Positions 42,246-49,508 of a DNA stretch of 64,000 nucleotides are shown piece after piece (position 1 is the stretch's first letter; every line of letters starts with the position of its first letter). The notes under the pieces were generated by a model that saw only the letters and a list, made by a program, of their open reading frames with translations, ran no database searches and had not been told where the DNA came from. Source of the stretch: JAMLJG01 sp035327585 (lineage in GTDB: Bacteria; Verrucomicrobiota; Kiritimatiellia; CAIVKH01). The DNA lies in contig DAOLDD010000002.1 in NCBI GenBank assembly GCA_035327585.1, positions 110,633 through 174,632 of the forward strand. Direction: 5' to 3'. The translations under genes were made by a program, and so were the position numbers.

Positions 42246-42733
42246 GCAAAATCATCATTCTCTGCATTGAAGACGAAGCCGAGGTTCGCGAGGCATTGGC
42301 TCGCGATCTCGCGCCCTTCCGAGCCGTGTTCCGGCTGGAAACAGCGGAGGACGCCGAGGACGCGCGCTCCGTCCTGCGCGCGGCGGAGGAACGCGGTGAT
42401 GCCGTTGGGCTGATTCTCTGTGATCACCTGTTGCCCGGCCAGCGCGGGGTCGATTTCCTGATCGAATTGCACAAGGCCGAATCCACCGCGAGCACCCGAA
42501 AAGTGCTCATTACCGGGCAGGCGGGCCTGGATGATACGATTCGGGCCATTAATGAAGCGGGCCTGCATCACTATATCGCCAAACCCTGGACACCGGAAAA
42601 CCTCCACGCCGTGGTGCGGAACCAGTTGACGGAATTCGTTCTCGCTGAAGAAGAGGAACTGCTTCCCTATGTTGCGCTCCTTGATTCCGCGCGCCTGCTT
42701 GACGTCATCAGCAAACGCAAGTCATCCGACTAG
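42242..42733 (+). CDS. Response regulator receiver protein
   Basis: A 163-residue protein consisting of a receiver domain and a 38-residue helical tail. Acidic Glu10/Asp11, phosphoacceptor Asp61 (LCDHLLPG), Thr in LITGQA and Lys in IAKPWTPE are in place. There is no DNA-binding output domain; the KPWTPE ending resembles regulators that act through protein partners. It overlaps the kinase stop by four bases and is its evident partner. Confidence 0.92.
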   Translation: MSKIIILCIEDEAEVREALARDLAPFRAVFRLETAEDAEDARSVLRAAEERGDAVGLILCDHLLPGQRGVDFLIELHKAESTASTRKVLITGQAGLDDTIRAINEAGLHHYIAKPWTPENLHAVVRNQLTEFVLAEEEELLPYVALLDSARLLDVISKRKSSD

Positions 42734-42768
42734 CCTGACCGAAACCCAGCCAAACCAAACCATACATC

Positions 42769-44019
42769 ATGAAAAAGATCATCGCCCTACTCTGCGCCGC
42801 ATCGCTCGCGGGCCTGCTCAATGCATCCGCCCAGGACCTTGAAAGCAAGGTCAACGCCCTTGAAAAGCGCATCGCCGAACTCGAAAAACCCGCGGCCGGC
42901 TCACTGCAAGCTTCCTGGCGTCCCGGGTTGTCGCTCGCCAGTGCGGACAAGGCCATCCAACTGCGCCTCGGTGGGCGTATCCAGAACGACTGGTCCTACT
43001 TCCTCGACGCGGATGAGGCGCTGGACGACGCGGTCGGCTCTCTGGACGACAGCACGGATTTCCGCCGCATCTGGCTCGAAATGGAAGGCACGCTCTATGA
43101 GCGTACGATTTTCGCGGCCCATGTTGATTTCGTCGGTGGAAAAACCGGCGTGCGCAACATGTTCATCGGCGTAAAGGACATACGGGTCCTCGGCACCGTC
43201 CGCGTGGGCAACCAGCAGGAACCGTTTGGCTTGGAGGAAATCACCAGCAACAACAATCTCACCTTCCTGGAACGCTCGCTTTCGCTCTTCTATCCGAGTT
43301 ACAACGCGGGTATCCGGATGTTGCGAACACTGGCGGACAAGCGGATGTCCCTTTCGGCCGGCGTCTTTCGCGACACGGACGACACGGGAAAAATTGTGTC
43401 GGATGATGGGTATAACCTGACCGCGCGCCTGACCGGACTCCCGTTCGCCAGCGAGGATTCGAGCCGGCTCGTGCACCTCGGGTTCGCCGTCAGCAGCCAG
43501 ACCACGCCGAATGATGTCACCCAGTTCCGTGGGCGACCCGAGAACCGGCTCGCGCCGTATTTCGTAGGCGCGACCAACATCCCGGCGGACGAAGTGATGC
43601 TCCTCGGCGCGGAGTTCGCGGCCGTCTTCAACTCGCTTTCCCTGCAAGCCGAATGGGTCACGGCGAGCGCGGAACACGACGAAGGCGATTCCGATGTGGG
43701 TGGCTACTACGTCCAGGCCAGCTATTTCCTGACCGGCGAAGTTCGCCCGTATGACCGCAACAATGGCGCGTTCGGCCGAATCACGCCCAAACAGAACTTC
43801 GGCCAGGGCGGAATCGGCGCTTGGGAACTCGCGCTGCGCGCATCGGGTGTGGACCTGAACGACGGTGAAGTCGCCGGCGGTGAAATGTCCAACATCACCG
43901 CGGGCATCAACTGGTACCTGAATCCGAATGTCCGCATGATGTTGAACTACATCCGCTCGGACCTCGACACTGTCGGCGAAGCGGACACGCTGCTGGCGCG
44001 CTTCCAGGTCGCGTTTTAG
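42769..44019 (+). CDS. OprO/OprP-type phosphate-selective porin
   Basis: A 416-residue outer-membrane protein with a signal peptide (MKKIIALLCAASLAG, cleavage near ASA), a short coiled coil (SKVNALEKRIAELEK), and a beta-barrel with IQLRLGGRIQNDWSY, DFRRIWLEMEGTLY, RVGNQQEPFGLEE and the C-terminal aromatic ending FQVAF. These are marks of the phosphate-selective porin O/P family. It follows the regulator after 35 bases and gives the operon an outer-membrane route for the anion taken up by the DASS carrier. Confidence 0.9.
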   Translation: MKKIIALLCAASLAGLLNASAQDLESKVNALEKRIAELEKPAAGSLQASWRPGLSLASADKAIQLRLGGRIQNDWSYFLDADEALDDAVGSLDDSTDFRRIWLEMEGTLYERTIFAAHVDFVGGKTGVRNMFIGVKDIRVLGTVRVGNQQEPFGLEEITSNNNLTFLERSLSLFYPSYNAGIRMLRTLADKRMSLSAGVFRDTDDTGKIVSDDGYNLTARLTGLPFASEDSSRLVHLGFAVSSQTTPNDVTQFRGRPENRLAPYFVGATNIPADEVMLLGAEFAAVFNSLSLQAEWVTASAEHDEGDSDVGGYYVQASYFLTGEVRPYDRNNGAFGRITPKQNFGQGGIGAWELALRASGVDLNDGEVAGGEMSNITAGINWYLNPNVRMMLNYIRSDLDTVGEADTLLARFQVAF

Positions 44020-44052
44020 CCTGAATATTTTACCGCAGAGGTTGAATGAGAA

Positions 44053-44133
44053 GGCTGGTCTCCTCTTCTGAGAGTCGTGCATAAGCACACTCAAGCCCGC
44101 AGTCATAATGCTGCAAGAAGAAGGAGACCAGCC
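44053..44133 (+). promoter_or_regulatory. Hairpin that sequesters the transposase ribosome binding site
   Basis: GGCTGGTCTCCT (44053-44064) is perfectly complementary to AGGAGACCAGCC (44122-44133), and five further pairs form past one bulge. The right arm contains the Shine-Dalgarno and ends at the base before the transposase ATG. RNA read in from outside would fold and block translation. Confidence 0.75.
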
Positions 44134-45168
44134 ATGCAGAAGAGTATCACGATCGGGATGGACCTGGGAGATCGAAATCACGTGGCCTGTGTGTTGGACA
44201 AGCGTGGTCGAAAGATTGAGGAATGCACGGTGGCGTGCAAGCCGACGGACGTGCGTGCGTTTTGTGCGCGCTATCCGGGCGCGTTGCTGGCGGTGGAAAC
44301 CGGAACGCACTCGCGATGGGTGAGCGAAGTAGCCTCCGAAGTGGGGTTGGAGGTCCTGGTAGGCAACGCGCGGAAACTGCGAGCGATCTGGCAGAGTCCA
44401 CAGAAGAGCGACGTGAAGGATGCGGAGATGCTCGCGCGGATCGCACGGATGGATCCGCAACTGCTCTCGCCGATCCGCCATCGCAGCGCCCGGGCCCAGC
44501 AGGACTTGGCCGTTATCAAGGCCCGGGATGCCCTGGTACGCACGCGCGCCTCGCTGATTCTGCATGTGCGTAGCGTGTGCAAGGGGTTCGGACATCGCGT
44601 GGCCAAGGCAGGTAGTGAAGCCTTTGCCCGAAAGGTCCAGATCCCGGAAGAGCTGAAGCCAGCGCTGGCCCCCCTGCTGGAGGTGATCGAGGAGCTGACT
44701 CAACGTATCCGGAGCTATGACCGGGCGGTGGAGGAAACCGCCGTGCGCTATCCAGAAACGGAGCGGCTGACCCAGGTAACCGGGGTGGGATCCCTGACCG
44801 CGCTGGCCTTCGTGCTGACCATCGAAGAATCGACCCGCTTTGAGGATAGCCGGATGGTGGGCCCCTATCTGGGGCTGGTACCCCGGCGCGACCAGTCGGG
44901 CCAGGCGGACAAGCAGTTGCCCATCACCAAGGCGGGGAACACGTACTTGCGAAGCCTGCTGGTAAGCGGGGCGCATTATATTCTGGGCCCCTTCGGGCCC
45001 CCGTGCAACTTGCGGAGGCATGGGGAGGCCTTGATGAAGAGGGGTGGCAAGAATGCCAAGAAGCGGGCGGTGGTGGCGGTTGCGCGCAAGCTGGCTGTGC
45101 TGCTGCATGCGCTGTGGAAGAGTGGAGTGACCTATGAGCCGGACCGCGGGTGGTCGGCGGCGGCGTAA
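44134..45168 (+). CDS. IS110-family DEDD transposase
   Basis: A 344-residue recombinase. The RuvC-like N-domain has Asp10 (GMDLGD), Glu55 (AVETG), Asp93 and Asp96 (KSDVKD). The C-terminal Transposase_20 domain has the helix-hairpin-helix VTGVGSLTA and PITKAGNTYLRSLLVSGA with the expected catalytic serine at 274 or 278. IS110 enzymes work with a bridge RNA from a non-coding end of the element to pair donor and target DNA. All catalytic residues are present and the frame is open, so it may be active. Confidence 0.95.
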   Translation: MQKSITIGMDLGDRNHVACVLDKRGRKIEECTVACKPTDVRAFCARYPGALLAVETGTHSRWVSEVASEVGLEVLVGNARKLRAIWQSPQKSDVKDAEMLARIARMDPQLLSPIRHRSARAQQDLAVIKARDALVRTRASLILHVRSVCKGFGHRVAKAGSEAFARKVQIPEELKPALAPLLEVIEELTQRIRSYDRAVEETAVRYPETERLTQVTGVGSLTALAFVLTIEESTRFEDSRMVGPYLGLVPRRDQSGQADKQLPITKAGNTYLRSLLVSGAHYILGPFGPPCNLRRHGEALMKRGGKNAKKRAVVAVARKLAVLLHALWKSGVTYEPDRGWSAAA

Positions 45169-45442
45169 CCAGAAACGAAATGGACTGAATACCAAGAAGA
45201 GGAAAAGGGAGCCTTCGACTCGGTAGACACCAACAACAGCGAATAGCTTTGAGGACGTTCCGTCCGGGTGACTGCGTTCCGCGTCTGGCACATCAAGTGC
45301 GCCGCAGAGGTGGCAGCCCCACGACGGATTCAACCATGCACCGGACGACGAATGATCGTCCCTCGTAGAGTGCGAATAGAAGCCTGACGAACCCTCAAGC
45401 CTCGCTGCGATTCGGTGTCCGCCACGGCGGACGCTCTTGACA
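45169..45442 (+). ncRNA. Candidate bridge RNA region of the IS110 element
   Basis: The 274-base right non-coding end has no supported gene. In IS1111-group elements the bridge RNA lies 3' of the recombinase, unlike IS110-group elements where it lies 5'. The size and side here fit. The guide loops were not resolved by eye. Confidence 0.4.
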
Positions 45443-45580
45443 AGCCTTCTCATAGAAGACGCGGAGCGCGCAGAGGCATTCAGGTTGATCAGGCGAATGT
45501 CGGCACAAAAGCCTCACGCTAACGCGTACAACCTGTTCGCACCGTATCGCGGTCAGTAACGGTAAAGTCGCCCCTGACGC

Positions 45581-45615
45581 TGCTCTTCTCGGCGACCTCT
45601 GCGCCTCTGCGGTGA
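45581..45615. repeat. Dispersed GCAGAGG repeat copy
   Basis: On the minus strand it reads TCACCGCAGAGGCGCAGAGG then TCGCCGAGAAGAGCA. Related words flank the IS (ACCGCAGAGG at 44033-44042 and CGCAGAGG near 45470). Apart from this and the next palindrome I see nothing in 45454-45703. Confidence 0.5.
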
Positions 45616-45659
45616 TGCAACAAGCGGGCTGGAACGTTTCGGATACGTTACCCGTTGGT

Positions 45660-45690
45660 TGTAGCGACGGCATGAAATGCCGTCGCTACA
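45660..45690. repeat. Perfect 14-bp palindrome with 3-base loop
   Basis: TGTAGCGACGGCAT - GAA - ATGCCGTCGCTACA. It lies 13 bases downstream of orn on the minus strand. It is a very stable hairpin without a U-run on either side, so it resembles a REP-type intergenic repeat more than a terminator. Confidence 0.75.
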
Positions 45691-45703
45691 GGGGCGTTTC
45701 CGG

Positions 45704-46321
45704 CTACCGCGCCAGGAACTGGTGGCGGTAGTAGTTCAGCTCGGCGATGGAGGCGAGCACGTCGTAGTAGGCGTCGTGCCGCTTGCCATCAAGCAGGTGC
45801 TTGGGGCCGGGCAGGTGTGAACGCAGCAGTTCCTGGTCGTCCTTGTTGAATTCCGGTCCCTGACGCCAGTCCTGCCACTGCAACTTCAAGGCGGTCACGT
45901 CGAGGTGGCGGTAGTGCAGTGTGCGCATGAAGCGCGGCAGGTACTTCATCGCGAGCCGCCAGTCGGAGTGGATGCTGTTGCCCGCCAGCACCGGGCGTCG
46001 CTTGTCCTCGCCGCCGGGCACGTTCACACGGCTCACGAGCGCCGCGAGCCGCGCATCCACGTCGGCGACATCCATCGCCAGTTCGGACCGGCACACACGG
46101 AGGAGGTCCGGCATGTTCTCCTCGATCCACGGGCTGAGCTTCGTGCCCTCCGGGATGCGCACATGAAAACGCACATCCTCCTCAGGCGGGAATATCCGCT
46201 GGAGATCGGCATCCGTCACCACGGCGGCCACCTGCAACAACACGGCCGACTCGAGGTCGAGCGTGGAATATTCGGTGTCGAACCAGACGTAGGCCGTCGT
46301 GCGGTAAAATCGCTCGATCAT
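45704..46321 (-). CDS. orn: Oligoribonuclease-like DEDDh 3'-5' exonuclease
   Basis: A 205-residue exonuclease. ExoI has Asp15 and Glu17 (WFDTEYSTL), ExoII is GNSIHSDWRLAMKYLP, and ExoIII is HDAYYDVLASIAELNYYR with the DEDDh histidine. HYRHLDVTAL also matches Orn, which degrades 2-5 nucleotide RNAs. The Tyr at the position before the last catalytic Asp and a longer middle (about 20 residues) differ from E. coli Orn, so an oligoribonuclease-family relative is the safe call. It follows glgP by four bases. Confidence 0.85.
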   Translation of the reverse strand: MIERFYRTTAYVWFDTEYSTLDLESAVLLQVAAVVTDADLQRIFPPEEDVRFHVRIPEGTKLSPWIEENMPDLLRVCRSELAMDVADVDARLAALVSRVNVPGGEDKRRPVLAGNSIHSDWRLAMKYLPRFMRTLHYRHLDVTALKLQWQDWRQGPEFNKDDQELLRSHLPGPKHLLDGKRHDAYYDVLASIAELNYYRHQFLAR

Positions 46322-46325
46322 CGAC

Positions 46326-48854
46326 TTAATCCGAATCCGGGCCGAAGTGCTCCAGCGCGTTCCCGGCGGGGAGTTTGATTGCGCAGGGCTTCAGGTCCCA
46401 GATGTCGTCCGCATATTCGCGGATCGTGCGGTCGCTCGAGAACTTGCTCATGCGCGCGACGTTGAGGATCGCGCGACGCGCCCACTCCTGGGGATCACTG
46501 AAGACCTTCGCCACTTCGGCCTGGCACTTCATGTAGGGGTCGAAGTCGGCGAGGTGGAAATACTCGTCGCCGTGCTCCATCAGCGCGCGATAGATGTCCA
46601 CGAATACCGGGCCCTCTTCGGGCACGAACTCGTTGTCGCGGATCGCGTCGATCACGCGACGCAGCACCGGGTCGCGGTGGTAGTAGTCCCACGGGTTGTA
46701 GTGCTTCTTGAGGTCGATCAACTCGTGCGTCTTGTGGCCGAATATGAAGATGTTTTCATCGCCGACCTCCTCCGCGATTTCCACGTTCGCGCCGTCGAGC
46801 GTGCCGATCGTCAGCGCGCCGTTCAGCGAGAGCTTCATGTTGCCCGTGCCCGAGGCTTCCTTGCCCGCGGTCGAAATCTGCTCCGAGAGGTCCGCGGCGG
46901 GAATGATGATTTCCGCGAGCGAGACGCTGTAGTCGGGCAGGAATACGACCTTGAGCCGGTCGGCCACGTTGGGATCATTGTTGATCGCGCGGCCCAGCGC
47001 ATTGCAGAGCTTGATGATCACCTTCGCGAGGTGATAGCTCGGCGCCGCTTTTGCGCCGAAGATGAACGTGCGCGGCGTGATGTCGACGTTCGGGTCGTCC
47101 TTGATCCGGTGATAGAGCGCAATGATGTGCATCGCGTTCAGGAGCTGCCGCTTGTATTCGTGCAGGCGCTTGATCTGCACATCGTACATGGAAGCGGGGT
47201 CGATCCACTCGCCGACCAGGTCCTGGACGACGCCGGCGAGGCGCTCCTTGTTCTGACGCTTCACCTTGAGGAACTCGTCGCGAAACGCCTTGTCGTCCGC
47301 AAAACGTTCGAGCTTCTTGAGCTGGTCAAAATCGCGGACCCAGCCATCGCCGATCCGACTCGTGATGAGCTGCGACAGGCCCGGGTTGCACACCAGCAGC
47401 CAGCGGCGGTGCGTTATGCCGTTGGTCTTGTTATTGAAGCGTTCCGGCCACATCTCGGCGAAGTCCGCAACGGTGAACTCCTTGAGCAATTCACTGTGGA
47501 GCGCGGAGACGCCGTTGATCGAATGGCTGCCAACAATGGCAAGGTTCGCCATGCGCACCTGCCGGTAGTCGCCCTCCTCAATGAGGGACATCCGCTGCAC
47601 GCGGCCCGCGTCGTTGGGAAAGCGCAACTGGACTTGCTGGAGGAATCGCGCGTTGATTTCGTAGATGATCTGGAGGTGGCGCGGCAGTACACGCTCCATC
47701 AGTTGCACCGGCCAGCGCTCCAGCGCCTCGGGCAACAGGGTGTGGTTCGTGTAGCCCATCGACTTCACGGTGATGTCCCACGCCTTGTCCCACGGCAGGT
47801 CGGTCTCGTCGATGAAGTAGCGCATCAACTCCGCCACCGCGAGGGCCGGGTGCGTGTCGTTGAGCTGGATCGCGTTCTTCTCCGCGAACTGGTTCCAATT
47901 CGAGTGGTTTTTGCGATAGCGGCGGATGATGTCGCGGATCGTGCAGGTGACGAGGAAGTATTCCTGGATCAAACGCAATTCCTTGCCCGCGTGCGTCGCA
48001 TCCGAAGGATAGAGCACCTTCGTGATCGTCTCGGCCCAGTTTTTCTCCTCCACGGCGCGGACGTATTCACCCTTGTTGAAGACATCGAGGCGGAAACTTT
48101 CCGTCGCGCGCGAACTCCAGAGGCGCAGCACGTTGACCGTGTTCACGCCGAAGCCGATGACGGGCATGTCGTAGGGCACGCCTTCCAGCATCTGCCAGTC
48201 GACCCACACCGGCTTGCGTCCACCGCCGACCGTCGGCACGTGCTCGATGCGTCCGTAGACGAGGACCGGCACGGTGTATTCCGGGCGCACCATTTCCCAC
48301 GGGTTGCCGAATTTGAGCCAGTCGTCGGGCCGCTCCTTCTGCCAGCCGTTCTCGAATTCCTGGCGGAACAGGCCGTGCTCGTAGCGCAGGCCGTAGCCGT
48401 AGCCGGGGTATTCCATCGAGGCGAGGGAGTCGAGGAAGCAGGCCGCCAGTCGGCCCAGGCCGCCGTTGCCGAGGCCGGCGTCGACCTCCTGGGTGACCAG
48501 GGTGTCGAAATCGATATCCATTTCCTTCAACGCCTTGCGGGCGGCTTCCGTCGCGCCCACCGCGGCGATGTTGTTCTCCAACAGGCGGCCCAGCAGGAAT
48601 TCCATCGAAAGGTAGTAGACCCGCTTCACGTCGTTGTCGACGTAGGCCCGCTGCGTGGCGATCATGCGGTCCATCGCCAGTTCGCGGATGGCGTAGGCGA
48701 ACGAGACTTCCTTGTCGTAGTCCGTCGCGCTGCGCCAGTCTTTGCAGCGTGTGTAGGTCAGGTGATACAGCATCCGATCCCGGATGGTTTTGTGGCCGAC
48801 CTTGCCGTTGGTCCCGTTCGCCGTCTTGCTTTGTGTTGCCATACTGGTTCCCAT
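46326..48854 (-). CDS. glgP: Glycogen/starch phosphorylase
   Basis: An 842-residue GT35 phosphorylase, which releases glucose 1-phosphate from alpha-glucans. Blocks seen: YYLSMEFLLGRLL, DAGLGNGGLGRLAACFLDS, GYGYGLRYEHG, NDTHPALAVAELMR, THRRWLL, VQIKRLHEYKRQLLN, and the PLP site EASGTGNMKLSLNGALTIGTLDGANVE region. Length is typical. An in-frame ATG at 48842 is an equally plausible start because neither has a strong Shine-Dalgarno. It indicates glycogen storage. Confidence 0.96.
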   Translation of the reverse strand: MGTSMATQSKTANGTNGKVGHKTIRDRMLYHLTYTRCKDWRSATDYDKEVSFAYAIRELAMDRMIATQRAYVDNDVKRVYYLSMEFLLGRLLENNIAAVGATEAARKALKEMDIDFDTLVTQEVDAGLGNGGLGRLAACFLDSLASMEYPGYGYGLRYEHGLFRQEFENGWQKERPDDWLKFGNPWEMVRPEYTVPVLVYGRIEHVPTVGGGRKPVWVDWQMLEGVPYDMPVIGFGVNTVNVLRLWSSRATESFRLDVFNKGEYVRAVEEKNWAETITKVLYPSDATHAGKELRLIQEYFLVTCTIRDIIRRYRKNHSNWNQFAEKNAIQLNDTHPALAVAELMRYFIDETDLPWDKAWDITVKSMGYTNHTLLPEALERWPVQLMERVLPRHLQIIYEINARFLQQVQLRFPNDAGRVQRMSLIEEGDYRQVRMANLAIVGSHSINGVSALHSELLKEFTVADFAEMWPERFNNKTNGITHRRWLLVCNPGLSQLITSRIGDGWVRDFDQLKKLERFADDKAFRDEFLKVKRQNKERLAGVVQDLVGEWIDPASMYDVQIKRLHEYKRQLLNAMHIIALYHRIKDDPNVDITPRTFIFGAKAAPSYHLAKVIIKLCNALGRAINNDPNVADRLKVVFLPDYSVSLAEIIIPAADLSEQISTAGKEASGTGNMKLSLNGALTIGTLDGANVEIAEEVGDENIFIFGHKTHELIDLKKHYNPWDYYHRDPVLRRVIDAIRDNEFVPEEGPVFVDIYRALMEHGDEYFHLADFDPYMKCQAEVAKVFSDPQEWARRAILNVARMSKFSSDRTIREYADDIWDLKPCAIKLPAGNALEHFGPDSD

Positions 48855-48996
48855 AAAACGCTAAACTTGGGCCAACGGTTGAGGCTCCACCCCACCCGGC
48901 TTCGCCACATCGGACGAATGACCCCCTCCATCTATGAAGGGCGGGATTTTTTCTGACAGAGGGCCTTATCGCAACACAATTTTATGTGAAGTGGCG

Positions 48997-49398
48997 TCAG
49001 GCGATGAATCGGGCCCGGTCGAGCCCCTGAGGGACGGAACAATATTCGTGGCGGCCAAACAGGCGGAACCGATTGCGCGCGACCCAGTTGTAGAGGACAT
49101 CCCTAAACCCGCCCGGCAACGCCCGGAACACCTGAACCGCCCGCCAAGGCCAGCGCAGATGTGACGCAATATGGAGTACCGCTTCGCTCCGAAGCAGCAG
49201 GCGCCCCCCTGCCAGCACCAAAAGCGAGTCCAAGCTCGCCGGGTCGTATCCCGCTTTGAGGGCAAGTCCGCGCCCCGCCTCCGATTGCAATGCGGCGAAG
49301 CGGCACCAGGCATTTCGTTCATGGCGCAGAATGAAACGGACCGAGCGGCTGCACAGGCCGCACTCGCCATCGAAGAGCACCACCGGTCGATCATTCAT
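48997..49398 (-). CDS. DCC-family thiol-disulfide oxidoreductase-like protein (DUF393)
   Basis: A 133-residue protein beginning VVLFDGECGLCSRSVRFIL, which is the DxxCxxC start that names the DCC family; later LRSEAVLHI and WPWRAVQVFRALPG match its helices, and YNWVARNRFRLFGR closes the domain. The CxxC suggests redox activity, but the role is not established. The gene stands between glgP and the divergent helicase. Confidence 0.9.
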   Translation of the reverse strand: MNDRPVVLFDGECGLCSRSVRFILRHERNAWCRFAALQSEAGRGLALKAGYDPASLDSLLVLAGGRLLLRSEAVLHIASHLRWPWRAVQVFRALPGGFRDVLYNWVARNRFRLFGRHEYCSVPQGLDRARFIA

Positions 49399-49508
49399 GA
49401 CGGTATCCTAACACATGTCGTCGCTTTCCGCATTGACGCACCCGCGGCAAGGCCTCACCATCGCCCGCCAATCAGTGAGCCGCACTGTGCGGGAGTCCTA
49501 ATTCATTC

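Larger units (their letters stand above)
44046..45453 (+). mobile_element. IS110-family insertion sequence (IS1111-like)
   Basis: An 11-bp perfect inverted repeat, ATGAGAAGGCT at 44046-44056 and AGCCTTCTCAT at 45443-45453, encloses a DEDD transposase. IS1111-group elements have such subterminal repeats with a few bases outside, so the true ends may lie near 44039 and 45456. The left non-coding end is about 88 bases and the right about 274 bases. The flanks carry pieces of a dispersed GCAGAGG-type repeat, suggesting it inserted there. Confidence 0.85.

Noticed and set aside
42901..45453. An 850-residue open frame antisense to the porin and transposase, and an 869-residue one antisense to glgP (46347-48956)
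   Set aside because: GC-rich third positions remove stop codons on the opposite strand. The translations are Arg/His/Asp-rich with no domain, and the sense genes are certain.
45395..45673. A 92-residue minus-strand frame across the IS right end and beyond
   Set aside because: It crosses the IS boundary and the GCAGAGG repeat and has no recognisable motif or ribosome binding site.
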